Shown: positions 1 to 11,029 of the stretch, piece after piece
How positions within the stretch are numbered: position 1 is the stretch's first letter
Layout: each line of letters starts with the position of its first letter
NCBI RefSeq assembly: GCF_000215995.1
Contig: NC_015680.1
Location: forward strand, 620,001 to 684,000
From: Pyrococcus yayanosii CH1
GTDB lineage: Archaea; Methanobacteriota_B; Thermococci; Thermococcales; Thermococcaceae
Reading direction: 5' to 3'
DNA length: 64,000 nt
Program-made: the position numbers and the translations under genes
Notes under the pieces: generated by a model
Seen by the model: the letters and a program-made list of their open reading frames with translations, nothing else
What the model was told of the DNA's origin: nothing
The model's database searches: none

Positions 1-428
1 GAGAAGGCGAACTCCATACCGGAGCCAGCCGCCACGTATTTATCCTCCGTAATCCCACCGGCCATATCCACCGAATAAAGCCGGGGGGCGTCGTCGTAAC
101 CTCCCACGAGGAACCACACAAGGTAAGGGAAATAGCGAGTGCCGTTCAGTATGTTGGCCAGAAGCGTTGCGAGGGCCTTGGCACTCATACTCCTCCCGAC
201 TCTGGATCTGTAGAGCCTAACCTCTGCCCTGAGGAGCCTGACGAGGCTGAGGATGTCTCCAACGTTCCCTGCCCCAGCTATAGCCAGACGCTCGTCTATC
301 TGGTATATCTTAGTGACGTTTTTTGCATAGACCATGTTGCCAAGGCTAGCCCTCCTGTCTGCCGCCAGAACCACGCCGTCCCTACATACAATGCCCACCG
401 TGGTTGTGCCCTTAAACTTTTCTGTCAA
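1..428 (-). CDS. psmB: 20S proteasome beta subunit (incomplete, runs off the left edge)
   Basis: This is the catalytic beta subunit of the archaeal 20S proteasome, an N-terminal nucleophile hydrolase. The start is read as TTG at 428, preceded by GGGGTGTT. The first residues are a short propeptide ending in Gly7, followed by the mature Thr1 of a TTTVG motif. Counting from Thr1, Asp17 and Lys33, both needed for catalysis, are present, so the subunit should be active. About 142 residues are visible, ending at a GSGMEFAF stretch. Thermococcales usually carry two beta paralogues; the [12 protein letters not shown] stretch looks more like the second paralogue than the first, but that is from memory. 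The gene has its own promoter inside the 3' end of the upstream trmY gene. Confidence 0.93.
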   Translation of the reverse strand, partial: MTEKFKGTTTVGIVCRDGVVLAADRRASLGNMVYAKNVTKIYQIDERLAIAGAGNVGDILSLVRLLRAEVRLYRSRVGRSMSAKALATLLANILNGTRYFPYLVWFLVGGYDDAPRLYSVDMAGGITEDKYVAAGSGMEFAF

Positions 429-487
429 GTGCAACACCCCTTTGAGTTGCTTAGAACAGAAGAAACTCTCATGGAAAGGTTAGCGAG

Positions 488-508
488 CAGTTATATAAAG
501 TTTTCGCT
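488..508 (-). promoter_or_regulatory. Promoter of the proteasome beta gene (BRE and TATA box)
   Basis: On the minus strand the sequence GCGAAAACTTTATATAA forms a typical archaeal BRE plus TATA box about 65 nt upstream of the TTG start of psmB. Transcription would begin near 465. The BRE overlaps the stop codon of trmY. Confidence 0.7.
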
Positions 509-1115
509 ATAGTACTCCGAGCCTGTCGAGGTGTATGTTCACGTAGGCGATAACGTGGGAAGTGAGATAGGAACGGGGTCCGACGCTGACCCTCTTAGCT
601 ATAGGCCGGAGAAATGTCTCGTCCTCTGGCGGAAGCCCTATATGGTCTCCCAGGACAAAGGCTACGTTGCCTGAAAACTTCACCTTTGATATATCCTCCC
701 CCTCCTCGTGGAGGTAGTAGAGGGTGGCCCCCTTAATTGTCCTCCTTACGATGTCCTCGAACGTCATGTTACTCACGTAAATCCCGGGTAGAACTTCCAG
801 TTCCTTCGAAGGCTCCCTAAGTCCCTTCGCCCCCTTCAGGGCTCTTGCGATGAGCTTCGCGGTACTTAGCTCATCGGGGTTCAAGGTCTTGGGCTTCATT
901 ATCTGCCCCTCGAACCTTATGGCTTTGGGGGGATTTGGAGGTCCGTAAAGGGAGAGCCAGACCCTTACGTTCTTTCTGAAGCCATGGGAGATATGGAACG
1001 CGGCGTTCAACGCCCTGCAGAGGAGATCTATGCGGCCGCTCGTCCCGGGCAGGTCTTTGAAGCTGAAGGTGGCATCCGTGCGGGCCTCATTTGCCTTAAT
1101 TATGAACACCCTCAT
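507..1115 (-). CDS. trmY: tRNA (pseudouridine(54)-N1)-methyltransferase TrmY
   Basis: TrmY methylates N1 of pseudouridine 54 in the archaeal tRNA T-loop, using S-adenosylmethionine. The protein is about 202 residues and starts [14 protein letters not shown], the usual family start. The SPOUT-fold knot is seen as [16 protein letters not shown] followed by [17 protein letters not shown] near the C terminus. An in-frame ATG 15 nt upstream exists, but the start at 1115 is preferred because it forms a TGATG overlap with the stop of the upstream CPBP gene and matches the family N terminus. It is the last gene of a minus-strand cluster beginning with the FKBP gene. Confidence 0.92.
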   Translation of the reverse strand: MRVFIIKANEARTDATFSFKDLPGTSGRIDLLCRALNAAFHISHGFRKNVRVWLSLYGPPNPPKAIRFEGQIMKPKTLNPDELSTAKLIARALKGAKGLREPSKELEVLPGIYVSNMTFEDIVRRTIKGATLYYLHEEGEDISKVKFSGNVAFVLGDHIGLPPEDETFLRPIAKRVSVGPRSYLTSHVIAYVNIHLDRLGVL

Positions 1116-1702
1116 CACATCACCCCACACATCACGTCGAATATCATGGAGCCCAGCCAGTGAAGAAGGAAGCTCGGAAAGATGCTCTCAGCCCTTAGGT
1201 CGAGGTCCGCAAAAATTATGCCGGCTACGAAGGCATAGGGAATCTCAACGGCCGGTTTACCGATATGGACAAGCGTATAGGGAACGTTCTGAGCCAGTAT
1301 CGTGCCCCACTTGTTCCGCCTGGCTAGGGGAAAGAGAAGGACACCCCTGTAAAAGAACTCGTGGGCGAACATAAAAAGGGCCATTTTCAGTTCCCCTGCG
1401 ATGAACTCAATCGGCGTCTCGTAAGGAAAGATTGGATAGTAGGAGCGCATCTCAGGAATTAACGTACCGGCAAGGCTCAAGGGGATGGAGAGGAGAAGAA
1501 GGATGAGGGCTAGCTTATATCCTTCCCTTTTTCCTCGTGAAAGCCCCAAATCCTTCGGATGGAAGCCTAGGATGAGCGCCGCGAGGAAGGGCACGAGAAC
1601 GTAAAGGAACAAGTAACCTAAGGGAAAAGGAAGGAAGTTCCCGTGGAAATAAGCGACATATGGTATCGGAAGGAGGAGCAAGAAGAGCAGGAGGGTCTTC
1701 AT
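1115..1702 (-). CDS. CPBP family intramembrane glutamic endopeptidase
   Basis: This is a membrane protein of the CPBP (Abi/CAAX-protease-like) family. It has about six hydrophobic segments. The family motifs are visible: AHEFFYRG (motif 1, Glu and Arg), YTLVH (motif 2 His), and a C-terminal [11 protein letters not shown] (motif 3 His with Asp). The ATG at 1702 is preferred because GGTGTGA lies just upstream; a GTG at 1711 overlapping the preceding stop is the alternative. The substrate is unknown. It sits between an unknown 298-residue protein and trmY, with overlaps on both sides, so the genes are translationally coupled. Confidence 0.82.
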   Translation of the reverse strand: MKTLLLFLLLLPIPYVAYFHGNFLPFPLGYLFLYVLVPFLAALILGFHPKDLGLSRGKREGYKLALILLLLSIPLSLAGTLIPEMRSYYPIFPYETPIEFIAGELKMALFMFAHEFFYRGVLLFPLARRNKWGTILAQNVPYTLVHIGKPAVEIPYAFVAGIIFADLDLRAESIFPSFLLHWLGSMIFDVMCGVM

Positions 1703-1707
1703 TTCAA

Positions 1708-2604
1708 TCACACCAGCAGGTTTATCTGTGATCTCTTCACCCTGTCCCTGACCTCCACCTTTCCTTCCCTGAACACTATCGCGAGCTCAAGGGGTCTGTC
1801 GGGCCTCGAACGTCGTCTGATGATTATTCCAACTTCGTTCCCTATTCTGTCGAGGTTTATCCTTGAGAGGTGGAAGTAAAGGAGCTGGAGGAAGTTCCTG
1901 TAGTCGTGCATCTCTTCGAGGAACTCCCTGTGCTCGAGGGGGAGCTTCGGATATACATGCCTCATGAAGAACTCGTAGAAGTGGCCAAAGGTATCGAGAG
2001 AAGCGGCGAACAGCAGCCTGTAGAACTCAGCATTCTTGGAGTGGAACATTGAGTCAAGGATGAAGGTCGCCCTTCCCAGGAGCCGGGGGAGAAGGGAAAG
2101 AGGCACGTTGTGGGTAGCTAGCTCCAGCGTTGAACCCACCATCATGAGCTTAACGAACCTGTCGCCTCCGAAGTCCATGTATATCTCGTTACCAAAAGAT
2201 GATATTCTCCGGGGCCTCTCCCTCATGGCGGGGAGGATGTTGGAGAGGATTTTCTTTACGAGCCTCACCGCTCTCTCGTCGCCAACGAGAAGCAATGGGA
2301 CTCCCATAATCTGGGTTCTCTCGACGAGATGCTTATCGAGGTGGAACTCGAACACCCTATGCCAAGGGGGCATGTTGGCCTTGGTGATTATTTTGAGCTC
2401 TATTGGGGACACAAGGACCTCTCTATCAATGCCCCCAAGCCTCTTCTTAAGCAGAACGAGCGGATGCGTCCTGCTTGGGTTTATAGGAGAAATTGGAATT
2501 GAAGCAAGCTCACGGAAGGCCTTTATAACCTCGCCCGCTCTTTTTATCTCCCTCTCAGGAAGCCTCAGAGAGAGGTCTTTAAGGAGGAGCTCAAACCTGT
2601 CCAT
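1708..2604 (-). CDS. Conserved hypothetical protein, 298 residues
   Basis: I do not recognise a family. The protein is soluble, rich in Arg and Leu, with an N-terminal helical part and a basic C terminus containing IIIRRRSRPDRPLEL. No signal peptide or membrane segment is seen. It lies 23 nt after the FKBP gene and overlaps the CPBP gene by a few bases. The ATG at 2604 has no clear Shine-Dalgarno sequence; the upstream stretch is pyrimidine-rich, so translation may rely on readthrough from the FKBP gene. The context with FKBP and a membrane protease hints at protein quality control, but that is only guilt by association. Confidence 0.75.
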   Translation of the reverse strand: MDRFELLLKDLSLRLPEREIKRAGEVIKAFRELASIPISPINPSRTHPLVLLKKRLGGIDREVLVSPIELKIITKANMPPWHRVFEFHLDKHLVERTQIMGVPLLLVGDERAVRLVKKILSNILPAMRERPRRISSFGNEIYMDFGGDRFVKLMMVGSTLELATHNVPLSLLPRLLGRATFILDSMFHSKNAEFYRLLFAASLDTFGHFYEFFMRHVYPKLPLEHREFLEEMHDYRNFLQLLYFHLSRINLDRIGNEVGIIIRRRSRPDRPLELAIVFREGKVEVRDRVKRSQINLLV

Positions 2605-2627
2605 GGATAAAAACAGAAGATAGGGGT

Positions 2628-3437
2628 TTAAGAAGATTCCGGCTTAGCCTCCTCACCCTGAGGCTCCTCAGTAGGCTCTTGGGGTTCTCCTTCGGCCTTC
2701 TCTTTCTCCTCGCTTGCCTCTCCCTCCGTTCCTGGCGGCTTTAGAAGTTCATCCATGCCCGGCTTGAACTCGACCTTCTCATAACCTAGGAACTTTATGT
2801 CGCTCTCAAGAAGGATTTCTCCGAGTATGAGGGTGTTTCTGTCCACGGGCTGGTCGCCGAAGTCTATTTTGACGTCCTTCTCGCCGACCTCTATCATTAT
2901 CTTGTCCCTGTCAACCATCGGGAGCCTGAGCTCTATGAGAGCCTTTATCTTCTCGATTGGGTCATCAACCTTCTCGACAATCTCGACCTCGTAGACCAGG
3001 GTCTTGCCGGCGAGCGGGTGGTTGAAGTCGACCCTGACGCGGCCACCCGAGACCGTGAGGACCCTCCCTTTTAGCTTCTTCCCGTCCTCGGTCGTTATCT
3101 CTACCTCGAGGCCCGGGAAGGGGATTATACCCTGCCTCCTAAACTGGCCCAACGTGAAAACCTTCACGAGCCTCGGGTCCCTAAGGCCAAAGCCCTCCTC
3201 GGGTGGAACTTCGATAGTGTACTTCTTACCAACCTCGAGCCCCTCTAGTCTCTTGTCGAGACCGCTTATAAGGTGGCCCGCACCGACGGCCACGGGAACA
3301 GGCCCGTATATTCCCTTGGGGTTGTATATGCCGGCCTCCTTTGCGACATCCTCATAGGTCGTGTCGAAGATTTCACCCGTCTCCTTAACCCTGCCCGTGT
3401 AGTGCAGCCTGATGACATCACCCTTCTGGACCTTCAT
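2628..3437 (-). CDS. FKBP-type peptidyl-prolyl cis-trans isomerase (long, SlyD-like)
   Basis: Cytoplasmic prolyl isomerase and chaperone of the long archaeal FKBP type (FKBP26-like). Residues 1-90 and about 140-155 form the FKBP domain, starting with GDVIRLHYTGRVKETGEIFDT. An insert-in-flap chaperone domain lies between about residues 85 and 150 and includes VDFNHPLAGKTLVYEV. A further domain runs to about residue 230, followed by an acidic Glu/Pro-rich tail of about 40 residues. The start has GGAGGTCAGGCTC upstream. A TATA box (AGCTTAAAAAGAG on the minus strand, near 3485-3495) lies in the divergent region shared with dys. Confidence 0.92.
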   Translation of the reverse strand: MKVQKGDVIRLHYTGRVKETGEIFDTTYEDVAKEAGIYNPKGIYGPVPVAVGAGHLISGLDKRLEGLEVGKKYTIEVPPEEGFGLRDPRLVKVFTLGQFRRQGIIPFPGLEVEITTEDGKKLKGRVLTVSGGRVRVDFNHPLAGKTLVYEVEIVEKVDDPIEKIKALIELRLPMVDRDKIMIEVGEKDVKIDFGDQPVDRNTLILGEILLESDIKFLGYEKVEFKPGMDELLKPPGTEGEASEEKEKAEGEPQEPTEEPQGEEAKPESS

Positions 3438-3489
3438 GAGCCTGACCTCCTTTGAGCTCTACCACCCGGTTGCCGCGGGCTCTTTTTAA

Positions 3490-5229
<1,740 letters not shown>

Positions 5230-5274
5230 TTTTGAGCCTCCAGAAGAGTGGAATTAATGAAAAGGGAAGAGAAA

Positions 5275-7338
5275 TCAGCTGAGGTTGGCAAGGTACTCGA
5301 GGAGGTACTTGGCGGCCTCCATCGTACCCTCCCTGTCGGTACCTGCAACGAGGAGGGCCTCATAGTCAGTGCCGGGTATCTGGGCGACCTTGAGGACGTA
5401 GGCCTCCTTGCCGGTGCCGTACTTGGACTTCCACTCGTCGTAGGTGGTGGGTACACCAAAGGCCTCAGCGAGGGCGGCGGCGACCTTGTTAATGACGGGA
5501 CCACCGACGACTATAAGGTTGCTGTTCACATCGTCAGGTATCTGGATGTCGGTGTCAAGGACGGTAATTCCCTCACTGGGCTTGACGATCTTGTAGGTCG
5601 TGACGGTGGCCTCGGCACTGGTGAGCTCGTAGTCGGGGACATAGTCACCATTTACGTCAAGCTTGTCTCCAACCTCTAACTTCATGATGTCCGGGTTGGC
5701 GATTTGCTGGATCTGGATCTCGGCGTAGATGTTGTAGACGTACTGGCCATAATAGTCGTTCCCTTCAACGGTACACTGACCACCGCAGTAGTCGACGGCA
5801 TAGTGGAGCCTGTAAATCGGGTCGAGCGTGGGTATCTCGATGTCAGTTGTTCCTCCGATGTCGTCAGCGTTGACGAGCTTGATCTTGGCGACGGCCTTGG
5901 CATAGGCGGTGCCCGGAAGGTTGATTATGTTTGCAACGTTCTGAGTGTACCAGCCGAAACCATAGTAGGTTTCATACGTTGTCGTGTCATCGCTGGTGTC
6001 CAGGAGACCCTCAGCGGCCGTGTCCTGTATCCAGCCACCGTCGGCATTGTAGTCAACGAGACCCATGAAGTGGACGGTCCAGTCCGCGGTCGGCCAGGCA
6101 TCTCCCTCGTTGACGGCCTTGAGGTTGGTGTATGCGACAAGCCTGACCTTGGGTTCGGTGTTGAGGCCTATGAAGGAGTCTGCCAGGGCAACGACGAGGT
6201 CGTCAGCACCATCACCGTCGTAGTCACCCCAGACGCTGACACCCTGTGGTATCTCGGTACTCTCGAGGGCAACGGTAACCTGCCTGGCGGGCCTCTGTCC
6301 AGTGGTGTCCTCGACGTTGAGGAGGACCTTGTCTCCCGTCGGCGATATGTCAACGACGGTTATCTTGTAGGGCCCGATTGTGAGGCTGTCTCCGACCTGG
6401 ACCCAGCCCTCTTCGCCCTCGATGGTCTGGTCAGCGAGCAGGAGGACGTAGTCGCCAGCCTTGGTGGCCTCACAGGTCGGACAGATGCTGGCGAGGTTGG
6501 GCGTTCCGGGCGTGTAGGTGCCGTAGACACAGACGACGTGGTACTTGTGGCCGAGCAGCGTGAAGGAGTCTCCGGGCTCGATACCTGGGTCGGTAAGCGT
6601 GTAGTAGGTGACCTCCTGATAGTCGCCACCAAGGCCACAGCAGTCTGGTATGTTAACCGTCACCACTGTGGTGGAGGACCACTGCCAGTAGTCAACTATG
6701 TACTGGAAGGCTCCTGCTGGGACGGTTATGGTCTCATCGCCGTCTGGCCACTCAGGTTCGTTCTCGTCTGGGCCAAGGTTTATGTCAATCTTGTCAATGA
6801 TGACACTGACGTAGGCGTTGGGGTTGACGTCATCAAGCTTGTCAGACCAGTCGGAGCTTGGGTTGTCTCCCTCGTTGAGTATCTTCTCCCTGAGGCCTAT
6901 GTCAAGCTTTACATCGTAGGTGTTCCACCAGTTCCTCCAGTCATCAAGTGTCCCGGCGTAATCGGCGCCGTTCCACCAGTAGTTCGGAAGGGCATTAGCG
7001 GCGGCGGTCTCAGTTGTGAAGTTTCCGGCGAAGCTGTAGACAGGCACGGTCTCAAGGGTCTTCGGAAGGATCTCAGTGAAGACGGCGGTGGCGCTGGCCT
7101 TAACCTCCTCCTCAGTGTAGAGCAGGCTACCGATGGCGAGGGCTATGTCTGCGGCTGCCACAACATCCTCGGCTGCGGCGCCACTACCAACGACGATCTT
7201 CACGTTTGGCTTACCGTCCTTAACGAAGAAGTCCTTCGCTGGGAGCTGGCCAATTTCGGGCTGGGCACTTACAGCTCCGAGGGTCGCTCCAACCATCGCG
7301 GCACCCACGGCGAGTGCCGCGATCTTCTTCACTTTCAT
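5275..7338 (-). CDS. S-layer protein
   Basis: Major cell-surface lattice protein of Thermococcales, 687 residues. A signal peptide occupies residues 1-25 (AVSA before the cut). The N-terminal S-layer domain starts with VKIVVGSGAAAEDVVAAAD; the C-terminal one ends with LIVVGGPVINKVAAALAEA and ALLVAGTDREGTMEAAKYL. Between them is a Thr/Asp-rich extracellular part with two candidate calcium loops (GDYDGDGADD and DVNGDYVPDYE), a CC pair and a CPTC motif. The start has GGGAGGTGTTGGAGA upstream. The antisense strand is open for 556 codons, a side effect of biased codon use in this highly expressed gene. Confidence 0.93.
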   Translation of the reverse strand: MKVKKIAALAVGAAMVGATLGAVSAQPEIGQLPAKDFFVKDGKPNVKIVVGSGAAAEDVVAAADIALAIGSLLYTEEEVKASATAVFTEILPKTLETVPVYSFAGNFTTETAAANALPNYWWNGADYAGTLDDWRNWWNTYDVKLDIGLREKILNEGDNPSSDWSDKLDDVNPNAYVSVIIDKIDINLGPDENEPEWPDGDETITVPAGAFQYIVDYWQWSSTTVVTVNIPDCCGLGGDYQEVTYYTLTDPGIEPGDSFTLLGHKYHVVCVYGTYTPGTPNLASICPTCEATKAGDYVLLLADQTIEGEEGWVQVGDSLTIGPYKITVVDISPTGDKVLLNVEDTTGQRPARQVTVALESTEIPQGVSVWGDYDGDGADDLVVALADSFIGLNTEPKVRLVAYTNLKAVNEGDAWPTADWTVHFMGLVDYNADGGWIQDTAAEGLLDTSDDTTTYETYYGFGWYTQNVANIINLPGTAYAKAVAKIKLVNADDIGGTTDIEIPTLDPIYRLHYAVDYCGGQCTVEGNDYYGQYVYNIYAEIQIQQIANPDIMKLEVGDKLDVNGDYVPDYELTSAEATVTTYKIVKPSEGITVLDTDIQIPDDVNSNLIVVGGPVINKVAAALAEAFGVPTTYDEWKSKYGTGKEAYVLKVAQIPGTDYEALLVAGTDREGTMEAAKYLLEYLANLS

Positions 7339-7401
7339 TCTCCAACACCTCCCTACGTTGTGGAGTATCCCTAGTGTTAGTTCACTATCTTCCTGGCCGC
7401 G

Positions 7402-7421
7402 GGGGTATAAATACTTTTCGG
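7402..7421 (-). promoter_or_regulatory. Promoter of the S-layer gene
   Basis: On the minus strand CCGAAAAGTATTTATACCCC is a near-ideal BRE plus TATA box, with the TATA core at 7406-7413. Transcription should start near 7380, giving a leader of about 40 nt that ends in a strong Shine-Dalgarno sequence. Confidence 0.75.
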
Positions 7422-7463
7422 TTCCAGACCCTTTCTTACGATTAAAAGAGCTCGCTTATTGCC

Positions 7464-7488
7464 GTAAAAGAAAAGAGGGGCTTCCCCT
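7464..7488 (-). terminator. Hairpin and T-run after the amrS-linked hypothetical gene
   Basis: On the minus strand AGGGG-AAG-CCCCT forms a short perfect stem (7476-7488) followed by CTTTTCTTTT. It lies about 40 nt past the stop of the 269-residue gene and before the S-layer promoter, so it should separate the two transcripts. Confidence 0.6.
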
Positions 7489-7523
7489 TGTGTCTACAGG
7501 CTCTTCGGTATTTGCCGATAATA

Positions 7524-8330
7524 TCACTCTCCAAACTGAAGGTTGGCCAGTGGCCTATGAACGAGCTCGTTGATGAGGGCTGCGAGGTCCGAAAGGGCGT
7601 TTTGAATCTCAGAGGGAGAAGGTTCCACTATCTGAGGCTCGACGATGGCGATGCCGATCGGAGCATATTTTGCCGTCAGAACAAAGAGCGTCTCGAAAGT
7701 GGAGAGCAGCTCGGCAGCAACGAGGGCTTCAACCCTCTTCTTTCCGTTAACCTCAAACTCCCCTTGAGGCTGGAGAACAAACTTGTTTATCCTGCAACCC
7801 TCCAGGGAGAGGGCCTTTTTTATGTTGGATTCAAGCTCCTTGTAGTCGTTTCCGTACACCTTTATGACGAACTGATACCGAACCATCCCCTCGTCGAGTA
7901 TCATCTCCTCTATTTCATCTTCAGAATAACCAACCCTGGGCTCGGGAATCCCCTCCAAGGAAGGATAAACGGCGAGACCTCCGAACTCCTTCATGAGTTT
8001 GCCCATAAAGTACGACACCTTCCCAAGGGTCTCCATGAGTTCCTTAGCATTGATCTCGGTCCCCTTGATGTCAACAAGCTCTACTAAAGTAGGGCCGTAC
8101 TTCATGATTAGCTCCACAACCTTTCCAAACTCTCCCTCGAGCTCTACTTCCAGCATGGCCGAGTACTTCAGGGGCCCCTCCTCGACTTCGATCACGTCCC
8201 CTTTCTCCAGCCTGTGGAGGGTAATCTTCTCATCCTTGAGCTTCTTCTCGATCTCTGATATAGAAGTTTCTACGGCTTTCTTATCGTTTCCTATGGCTTC
8301 AATATAAAATATAACCCTCAAGGCCAGCAT
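7524..8330 (-). CDS. Conserved hypothetical protein, 269 residues
   Basis: Not recognised. The protein appears to hold two similar alpha/beta halves: residues 1-120 start with LALRVIFYIEAIGNDKKAVETSI, and residues from about 140 contain VRYQFVIKVYGNDYKELESNI, each followed by a beta-rich stretch and then a helix. This suggests an internal duplication of a ferredoxin-like unit. It is soluble with no signal. The ATG at 8330 follows the amrS stop by one base (TAGTATG), with GGTGGT upstream; an upstream in-frame extension into amrS is rejected. It forms an operon with amrS. Confidence 0.8.
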   Translation of the reverse strand: MLALRVIFYIEAIGNDKKAVETSISEIEKKLKDEKITLHRLEKGDVIEVEEGPLKYSAMLEVELEGEFGKVVELIMKYGPTLVELVDIKGTEINAKELMETLGKVSYFMGKLMKEFGGLAVYPSLEGIPEPRVGYSEDEIEEMILDEGMVRYQFVIKVYGNDYKELESNIKKALSLEGCRINKFVLQPQGEFEVNGKKRVEALVAAELLSTFETLFVLTAKYAPIGIAIVEPQIVEPSPSEIQNALSDLAALINELVHRPLANLQFGE

Positions 8331-8331
8331 A

Positions 8332-9378
8332 CTACCACCACATTCCCCTGTACGACTTTCCAAGGTACCTTCCCACTATCGGTATGGGTTCCCCACAGTA
8401 TTGGCACTTCCCATCCTTTACGTGATACTCAGTTATGGCAAAGCCCCAACGTCCGATGACTATTCGGCCGCACCTCGGGCAGTAGGTGTTCTCTCCATCG
8501 TGCCCAGGTACGTTGCCGAGGTATACGAACTTCAATCCCTCTTCCTTGGCTATCTTATAAGCTTTTTCCAGCGTTTCGAGAGGTGTGGGCGATAAATGAA
8601 GGAGCTTGTAGTGGGGATAGAAGCGGGAGAAGTGAACGGGGGTATCGTCGCCGAGGTTCTCAACTACCCAGCGGGCGAATGCTCTTATTTCCCCCTCCTC
8701 GTCATTAAGCGTCGGGATTATAAGGTAAGTCAGCTCGACGTGGATGCCAAACTCCTTCTTCGCTATAACAGCCGTCCTTCTGCTTGGCTCACCGCCCAGA
8801 ACGCTCGCTATCCTCATGTAGAAGCGGTCATCGAAAGCCTTTATGTCTATGTTCATGGCATCTATATATGGGGCGAGTTCCCTGAAGGGTTCCTCGTTGA
8901 TGTAACCGTTCGTCACGAGGATGTTGTTGAGACCCTCCCTCTTTGCCAGCCTCGCCGTTTCGAGGACGAATTCGTACCATATCGTGGGCTCGTTGTAAGT
9001 GTAAGCGATGTTCTCACAACCGTAGTGCTTTGCCATTGCAACTAATCCCTCGGGCGTAGCATCCTCCAAGTATGGAAACCTCTCCTCGCCCTGACTTATC
9101 TCCCAGTTCTGGCAGTGCTTGCAATGCATATTGCATCCAACAGTCCCTATAGAAAAGGCGCAAGAACCAGGCCAGAAGTGGAATAGGGGTTTCTTCTCAA
9201 CGGGATCGAGAGCTACTGAGGAAACCTTTCCGTAGTTTAGGGTGTACAACTTTCCGCCAATGTTCTTCCTAATCTTGCACGACCCCCTCTGGCCATCGTC
9301 TATGATGCAGTTGAGGGGACACAACCTACACCTCACCCTGCCCCCTTCGAGGGGCTCCCAATACATGGCTTCTCTCAT
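8332..9378 (-). CDS. amrS: AmmeMemoRadiSam system radical SAM enzyme
   Basis: Radical SAM protein of the AmrS family, 348 residues. The [4Fe-4S] cluster is bound by Cys82, Cys86 and Cys89 in GCNMHCKHCQNWE. Upstream is a Cys-rich N-terminal segment (RCRLCPLNC, GSC) typical of the family, and near the C terminus there are two CxxC pairs (YCPRCG and CQYCGE) that could bind a second metal. The usual partners AMMECR1 and Memo are not in this window. The substrate is not established. It is followed by the 269-residue unknown gene after one base. Confidence 0.9.
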   Translation of the reverse strand: MREAMYWEPLEGGRVRCRLCPLNCIIDDGQRGSCKIRKNIGGKLYTLNYGKVSSVALDPVEKKPLFHFWPGSCAFSIGTVGCNMHCKHCQNWEISQGEERFPYLEDATPEGLVAMAKHYGCENIAYTYNEPTIWYEFVLETARLAKREGLNNILVTNGYINEEPFRELAPYIDAMNIDIKAFDDRFYMRIASVLGGEPSRRTAVIAKKEFGIHVELTYLIIPTLNDEEGEIRAFARWVVENLGDDTPVHFSRFYPHYKLLHLSPTPLETLEKAYKIAKEEGLKFVYLGNVPGHDGENTYCPRCGRIVIGRWGFAITEYHVKDGKCQYCGEPIPIVGRYLGKSYRGMWW

Positions 9379-9473
9379 AAGCTCACCGACATACCTTGTA
9401 ATGCCTAAGCCTTTAATGTTTTATCATGACAAAGGGTATAAAGGACCCAAGGGGAAAGTTATCTGGGATAGCC

Positions 9474-10409
9474 ATGAAAATATACGTGCTCGGTGCCGGT
9501 GCCATAGGTTCCCTGTTCGGAGCCCTTCTAGCGAGGGCTGGAAACGACGTTCTCCTGGTGGGTAGAAGGCCTCACGTCGAGGCAATCCAGCGGGATGGTC
9601 TCAAGGTCATTGGGGTGGAAGAGTTCACAGTTGACATCGATGCGGCGGTGGAGATTCCTGAGGAGCCGCCCGATCTTATAGTATTGGCAACGAAGTCCTA
9701 CTCTACAGCCGAGGCTCTCGAGGCCGCTAAGAAGGCCATTGGGGAGAGAACGTGGATAATGAGCATTCAGAACGGGCTCGGAAATGAGGAGAAGGCTCTT
9801 AAATATACGAAAAACGTTATCGGAGCTGTAACCACGAACGGGGCGATGCTGGAGGCACCGGGACGGGTTAAATGGACGGGAAAGGGTATAACGGTGCTCG
9901 GGCTTTACCCGAGGGGAAGACACCCCTTCGTGGAGGAGGTTAAGGAAGAGATGAGAAGGGCCGGTCTGGAAGCCTTCGTAACGGAAAACGCCGCTGGATG
10001 GAAGTGGGCCAAGGCCATAGTGAACTCGGCCGTAAACCCAATAGGGGCGCTCTTAGAGGTCAAAAACGGTTATCTCCTCGAAAACGAGAGTCTGCTTTCC
10101 ATCGTGATGGAGGTCGTGAAGGAAGGATGCAGGGTGGCCCTCCAGAACGGAATTGAATTCGAGGTTCCCCCGATGGAGCTTCTCTTCCAGACCCTTGAGA
10201 GGACAAGGGAAAACTACAACTCCATGCTCCAAGACATATGGAGGGGAAAGAGGACGGAGGTTGATTACATAAATGGTAAAATAGTCGAGTACGCGGGGGC
10301 CGTCGGGCTGGAGGCTCCGATGAACGAACTTCTATGGGCCCTGATAAGGGGGAAGGAAGCTCTTGCGGCGGGTGGGAAAAATGCCGATACTGGGAGGAAA
10401 GGAGGATGA
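9474..10409 (+). CDS. panE: 2-dehydropantoate 2-reductase (ketopantoate reductase)
   Basis: Reduces 2-dehydropantoate to pantoate in coenzyme A biosynthesis, using NAD(P)H. The start at 9474 gives [16 protein letters not shown], with the GxGxxG Rossmann motif at residues 7-12; the reading frame is open 48 nt upstream, but this start is the family start. The catalytic lysine is Lys180 in [12 protein letters not shown], aligned to Lys176 of the E. coli enzyme. Total length is 311 residues, normal for the family. The 3' end overlaps the next gene by 29 nt. Confidence 0.92.
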   Translation: MKIYVLGAGAIGSLFGALLARAGNDVLLVGRRPHVEAIQRDGLKVIGVEEFTVDIDAAVEIPEEPPDLIVLATKSYSTAEALEAAKKAIGERTWIMSIQNGLGNEEKALKYTKNVIGAVTTNGAMLEAPGRVKWTGKGITVLGLYPRGRHPFVEEVKEEMRRAGLEAFVTENAAGWKWAKAIVNSAVNPIGALLEVKNGYLLENESLLSIVMEVVKEGCRVALQNGIEFEVPPMELLFQTLERTRENYNSMLQDIWRGKRTEVDYINGKIVEYAGAVGLEAPMNELLWALIRGKEALAAGGKNADTGRKGG

Positions 10410-11025
10410 GGTTTTCGAGAAGATTGAGGAGCACGTAGAGGTCGTCGGGGAGACGCTGGGAGCTCTCAAAGAGCTCATTAGGGCTTACCTCGACGGGGAC
10501 GTGGAGAGTGCCGAGAAACTTGTGAAAGCCGTGGAGGGGAAGGAGAGCCAGGCTGATGAGCTTAGAAGGGAGGTAGAGTTAATGCTCTATGGAGGTGCCT
10601 TCATTCCCGCCAACAGGGGCGACTATGCGAGGCTGAGCGAACTAATAGACAACGTGGCGGATGCCGCCGAGAGCGCGGCTCACGTTCTGATATTCGCCAA
10701 GCCAGATGTTCCAGCTGATCTGAAGATGGAAATCTGGGAGCTCGTGGAGGAATCGCTGAAAACGTTTGACTATTTGAAGGAGGCCGTTCTGTCTCTTAAC
10801 AGGGACGTTGACGATGCCCTGAGGCTCTCTAAGAAGACGGAGGAGCAAGAAGAAAAGGCAGATAAGGTAGAGTACGACCTGCTGAGAAAGATATTTGAGT
10901 CCTCCACCCTAAGCACCTACGCAAAGCTTATTTGGAATCAGGTCATTACGAAGATCGGCGACGTTGCCGACAGGGCGGAAGATGCTTCCGACCAGGTTAT
11001 GCTGATGGCTATAAAAAGGAGGTGA
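10381..11025 (+). CDS. PhoU-like DUF47 (TIGR00153) family protein
   Basis: A 214-residue all-helical protein of the DUF47 family, related to PhoU. It starts [19 protein letters not shown] and has the typical [12 protein letters not shown] and [16 protein letters not shown] stretches. In many archaea it sits next to a Pit phosphate permease and is thought to regulate it. Here it lies between panE and serA and no permease is present, so its partner is elsewhere or its role differs. The ATG at 10381 has GCGGGTGGG upstream and starts inside the panE frame. Confidence 0.87.
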   Translation: MPILGGKEDEVFEKIEEHVEVVGETLGALKELIRAYLDGDVESAEKLVKAVEGKESQADELRREVELMLYGGAFIPANRGDYARLSELIDNVADAAESAAHVLIFAKPDVPADLKMEIWELVEESLKTFDYLKEAVLSLNRDVDDALRLSKKTEEQEEKADKVEYDLLRKIFESSTLSTYAKLIWNQVITKIGDVADRAEDASDQVMLMAIKRR

Positions 11026-11029
11026 TACT

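Noticed and set aside
5704-7374. 556-codon frame on the plus strand opposite the S-layer gene
   Set aside because: It is a shadow of the biased codon use of the S-layer gene; no ribosome site, and the translation has the Val/Gly/Asp-rich look of antisense frames.
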